Shown piece by piece: positions 14,894-16,877 of a DNA stretch of 16,877 bases (its first letter is position 1; every line of letters begins with the position of its first letter). The notes beneath the pieces were generated by a model. The model was not told the DNA's origin and ran no database searches. It saw nothing but the letters and a program-made list of their open reading frames with translations. The DNA is from an uncultured Bacteroidota bacterium (GTDB lineage: Bacteria > Bacteroidota > Bacteroidia > Flavobacteriales > Flavobacteriaceae): assembly GCA_903837025.1 (NCBI GenBank), contig CAILTC010000169.1:1-16877 (forward strand), written 5' to 3'. Position numbers and translations under genes: made by a program.

Positions 14894-15745
14894 TTATTCT
14901 ATCTTTAAGTATGAAACTAAGTCATGAAAGTATGTGGACGACCATATATCTAATTGTTGAGGATCTTTTATAAATCGAATTACATCTCTCTTTACATATT
15001 CCATATTTACAGTGTCAATTTTTTGTGATAGCAATTCTTTGAATTCCTTTTCTGAAATTGTTTCCTCTTTCCAGTCGCCGCTATCTTTTGCTCTAGTTAA
15101 GAAATGACTTAGATCAAGTTTAATTCCTTTCTTAATATACCATTCCATGTCGTACCAGTCACGTCCTTTTACATTAGTTCCCCATTTACGGAATAGTAGT
15201 GCATGCATCTTACCAGCAAAGAGATCTGGTAGAGTAAAACACTTAACATAGAAAGAGAAAGGCTGTAAGAGAAGTTTTTCTTCTATTTTAAAATTCAAAG
15301 GGGGTTCTGTATCTACCTCGATCTTGATTTTTATGTTAGCTTTAGTGTCCAGACCAATTTGAGGTATGATAGTTTCCAGTTTTAATTCACTCCATAGGGT
15401 TTCCGATTTTAGGAAAGCTGAATTGATGTTATTCTGCTTCACTTTCTGTTTCTTACTTATACTTACATTCATGCCTAATGCTGCAAATTCATTTACAATT
15501 GCATCTTGGTACTTTTCCAAAGAGAAATCTTGTTCTGCTTGTAGTAAAGAGAAATCAAGGTCTTCGGAGAAACGCTCCAGTTTATGGAATATTCTCAAAG
15601 CTGTACCTCCATAAAATGCTGCTTTGTCAAAAAAACCAGAGCGGTAGAGCCCAGCCAGAGCAATTTCCTGCATAATTTCGCGAAGTGCAGATTGTGCTTC
15701 TTCTTTGTTTTTAGGTTTGTAACTTTCAAGCCATTCTTTTATCAT
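14894..15745 (-). CDS. abiEii: AbiEii toxin, nucleotidyltransferase of a type IV TA system
   Basis: A 283-residue protein if started at the ATG at 15743-15745, which overlaps the antitoxin stop as ATGA; the frame is open further up but this coupling decides the start. It carries the AbiEii/AbiGii nucleotidyltransferase motif GGTALR-x(6)-RFSEDLDF (46-65; D62 and D64 bind metal). The later AGKMHALLFR (177-186) and KGRDWYDMEW (193-202) are the other conserved blocks of the family. AbiEii toxins stop growth, and in AbiE abortive infection they defend against phage; related enzymes add nucleotides to tRNA acceptor ends. No domain is missing. It is the second gene of the pair, downstream of the antitoxin, the usual order. 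Confidence 0.9.
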   Translation of the reverse strand: MIKEWLESYKPKNKEEAQSALREIMQEIALAGLYRSGFFDKAAFYGGTALRIFHKLERFSEDLDFSLLQAEQDFSLEKYQDAIVNEFAALGMNVSISKKQKVKQNNINSAFLKSETLWSELKLETIIPQIGLDTKANIKIKIEVDTEPPLNFKIEEKLLLQPFSFYVKCFTLPDLFAGKMHALLFRKWGTNVKGRDWYDMEWYIKKGIKLDLSHFLTRAKDSGDWKEETISEKEFKELLSQKIDTVNMEYVKRDVIRFIKDPQQLDIWSSTYFHDLVSYLKIE

Positions 15746-16380
15746 AATTTCTCTATCATTTTTATTACTATTTCCAAGCTGTCTTTTTTTGGTGCATCTG
15801 ATAACCAAGAACGCATTTGAGTAGTATCAAAATCTTTTAAATCGGATTGTTCCATTCTTAGATTTTCGAAAACATAATTTTGGGCATTTTTCATGCTTCT
15901 CAGTATAACCCCCGGAGTAGTTACTATTTTATCAGCCAGTGCTTTTTCTGGTGATGCCATAATTACCCTCTGATTCTCCTGAAGTTTTACATTCTTAATT
16001 CCAAAAGCATAATAAGGTAGTGGAAGATAGGAATAACTATATAATCCAATTGAAGTCTGGAAGTCTTTTGAAGGTTTTGTTGTCATCGATGTTACTGTGT
16101 ATACACGTTCTGGAATCAAGCCGTAATGGGATAAGGCGGTCTCCATCGATAAATAACTTGGACCATAAATATGATTGGCAATTAAACTACTTTCAGGCAT
16201 TTGCATATTTACATTTTCCCCGGGAATGTAGATTCCTCTTTTTACAGATTTTATTATTCCTTTGTCTTTCAGTGTTTTAATTTTATCGTTAGGTCGCTTG
16301 TATTGACGCAGTAGGCTGGTCAAAATTTGATGGGTTATTGGCTGTCCTTCAAACGCAGATAATAATTTGCTGAAATCCAT
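15742..16380 (-). CDS. abiEi: AbiEi antitoxin and transcriptional repressor
   Basis: A 212-residue protein from the ATG at 16378-16380. The N-terminal 55 residues form a winged helix (ILTSLLRQYKRPNDKIKTLK then DKGIIKSVKRGIYIP), as in AbiEi-type antitoxins. The C-terminal part has SYLSMETALSHYGLIPERVY and the ASPEKALADKI motif (about 143-153) typical of the family. In type IV systems the antitoxin does not bind the toxin but counteracts it and represses its own promoter through inverted repeats. Just upstream lies a 14-base inverted repeat (16407-16439) that fits an operator. The stop overlaps the toxin start by 4 bases, so translation of the two is coupled. Confidence 0.88.
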   Translation of the reverse strand: MDFSKLLSAFEGQPITHQILTSLLRQYKRPNDKIKTLKDKGIIKSVKRGIYIPGENVNMQMPESSLIANHIYGPSYLSMETALSHYGLIPERVYTVTSMTTKPSKDFQTSIGLYSYSYLPLPYYAFGIKNVKLQENQRVIMASPEKALADKIVTTPGVILRSMKNAQNYVFENLRMEQSDLKDFDTTQMRSWLSDAPKKDSLEIVIKMIEKL

Positions 16381-16406
16381 GATTAAGATAATTTTGTGAA
16401 ATTATA

Positions 16407-16452
16407 AATAGACAATCGATTTTTTATCGATTATCTATTCGCAAATATACAT
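16407..16452 (-). promoter_or_regulatory. Operator-promoter region of the abiE operon
   Basis: An inverted repeat with arms AATAGACAATCGAT (16407-16420) and ATCGATTATCTATT (16426-16439) matches in 13 of 14 positions around a T5 centre. Directly upstream on the minus strand is TATATTTG (16442-16449), an exact Bacteroidota -7 box. The start of transcription would lie inside the inverted repeat, so a protein bound there would block it. A second, similar module is found at 16480-16517. Confidence 0.6.
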
Positions 16453-16479
16453 TTTTTGTTGTGGTTTTAAAAGTGTTTA

Positions 16480-16517
16480 ATCGATATTTAATTTATTTCT
16501 TATTCGTAAATATACAC
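16480..16517 (-). promoter_or_regulatory. Second copy of the abiE promoter-like module
   Basis: TATTCGTAAATATACAC (16501-16517) matches 16436-16452 in 15 of 17 bases, and ATCGAT (16480-16485) repeats the core of the inverted repeat. The -7 like box is less good (TATATTTA). It could be an additional operator site or an older promoter. Confidence 0.4.
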
Positions 16518-16690
16518 ATAAATCATATAAAGGTGTTTTATCAACAAATTAATTATAAACTACTATGATTGAATATAAATAATTTAAAAACAGGAAGGCA
16601 CTTTCAATTTTACGGAGTTTTGATTCCCTTTTGGTGAGTCTTGATAATGAAATTTTGCATAGTATTATTAGTTTAAAAAGTTCGAACTAA

Positions 16691-16839
16691 TTTTTTTGAA
16701 AAGAAAAAAGGAAAAAAAAGAAAGCTGAAAATACAGTAGGAATGACGAACGGGAATGGAGGGAGACACGACCGACTGGAAGTGAGGAATGGATGGTAAAT
16801 TTGCTGCATTTTTTTTACTTTCTTTTCAAAAAAAATGCA
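16691..16839. repeat. Purine-rich segment bounded by inverted repeats
   Basis: A run TTTTTTTGAAAAGAAA (16691-16706) is the complement of TTTCTTTTCAAAAAAA (16819-16834). Overlapping the right arm is a perfect 12-bp hairpin, TGCA plus eight T's (16805-16816) with eight A's plus TGCA (16828-16839). Between them lies a GC- and purine-rich stretch (16740-16796) that contrasts with the rest of the window. No gene is visible from 16518 to 16877. From memory, segments of this type occur in Bacteroidota conjugative elements; this is not proven here. Confidence 0.5.
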
Positions 16840-16877
16840 CTATAGTTCTTGTTGGATTTACAGGAGAGTTCTTTTGG

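Noticed and set aside
15746..15808. N-terminal extension of AbiEii by 21 residues
   Set aside because: The extension lies inside the antitoxin gene; the ATGA overlap at 15742-15745 is the usual coupling.
15366..15820. Three overlapping plus-strand open frames opposite the AbiEii gene
   Set aside because: They are antisense to a protein with clear catalytic motifs and overlap each other.
1..16877. tRNA or rRNA genes
   Set aside because: No cloverleaf with a T-loop consensus or rRNA-like sequence was noticed by eye; a covariance-model scan would be needed to be sure.

Overview
The window looks like a chromosomal segment of a Flavobacterium-type member of the Bacteroidota. It is AT-rich, has Bacteroidota-style promoter boxes (TAnnTTTG), and carries a run of housekeeping genes typical of Flavobacteriia, followed by an accessory region with several mobile-DNA scars. 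The assignment rests on gene content and protein families only; no database search was possible.

Layout. Positions 1-5163 are ordinary core genome: the tail of a membrane transporter, a strong bidirectional terminator, then four leftward genes (PspC-domain protein, DUF2851 protein, DEDDh 3'-5' exonuclease, Porin_10-type outer-membrane protein) and the rightward gene rnhB (RNase HII). Everything after rnhB looks accessory. Positions 5164-6406 hold a lone gene for a secreted protein of unknown function, ending in REP-like sequence. Positions 6407-6502 are a second 3' end of rnhB without the rest of the gene. It encodes almost the same 31 residues as the real rnhB but with many synonymous changes. 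Next come a Sfp-type 4'-phosphopantetheinyl transferase (leftward) and, divergent from it, a 1314-residue single-module NRPS with the architecture of epsilon-poly-lysine synthetase (A-PCP, then six membrane segments alternating with three soluble repeat units). Immediately after it lie a 3' fragment of lipB and a third, 27-bp rnhB 3' tail.

From 11388 the DNA is mobile. There are tandem hairpins, a cluster of GTTGTA motifs, and the N-terminal part of a tyrosine recombinase gene cut by a complete IS21-family element (istA, istB, four terminal repeats at each end). After a stretch with no recognisable gene comes a translationally coupled AbiEi/AbiEii (type IV) toxin-antitoxin pair with a duplicated promoter/operator region. 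The window ends in a purine-rich segment with long inverted repeats and no gene.

How the genes work together. The PPTase and the NRPS form a plausible self-contained system: the transferase would load phosphopantetheine on Ser554 of the NRPS, whose adenylation domain activates one amino acid, and the membrane-embedded C-terminal part would polymerise it. By analogy with Pls this suggests a homopoly(amino acid), possibly cationic; substrate and product are inference. The three rnhB tails mark junctions between modules and suggest that the 3' end of rnhB is a repeated site of insertion or recombination in this lineage.
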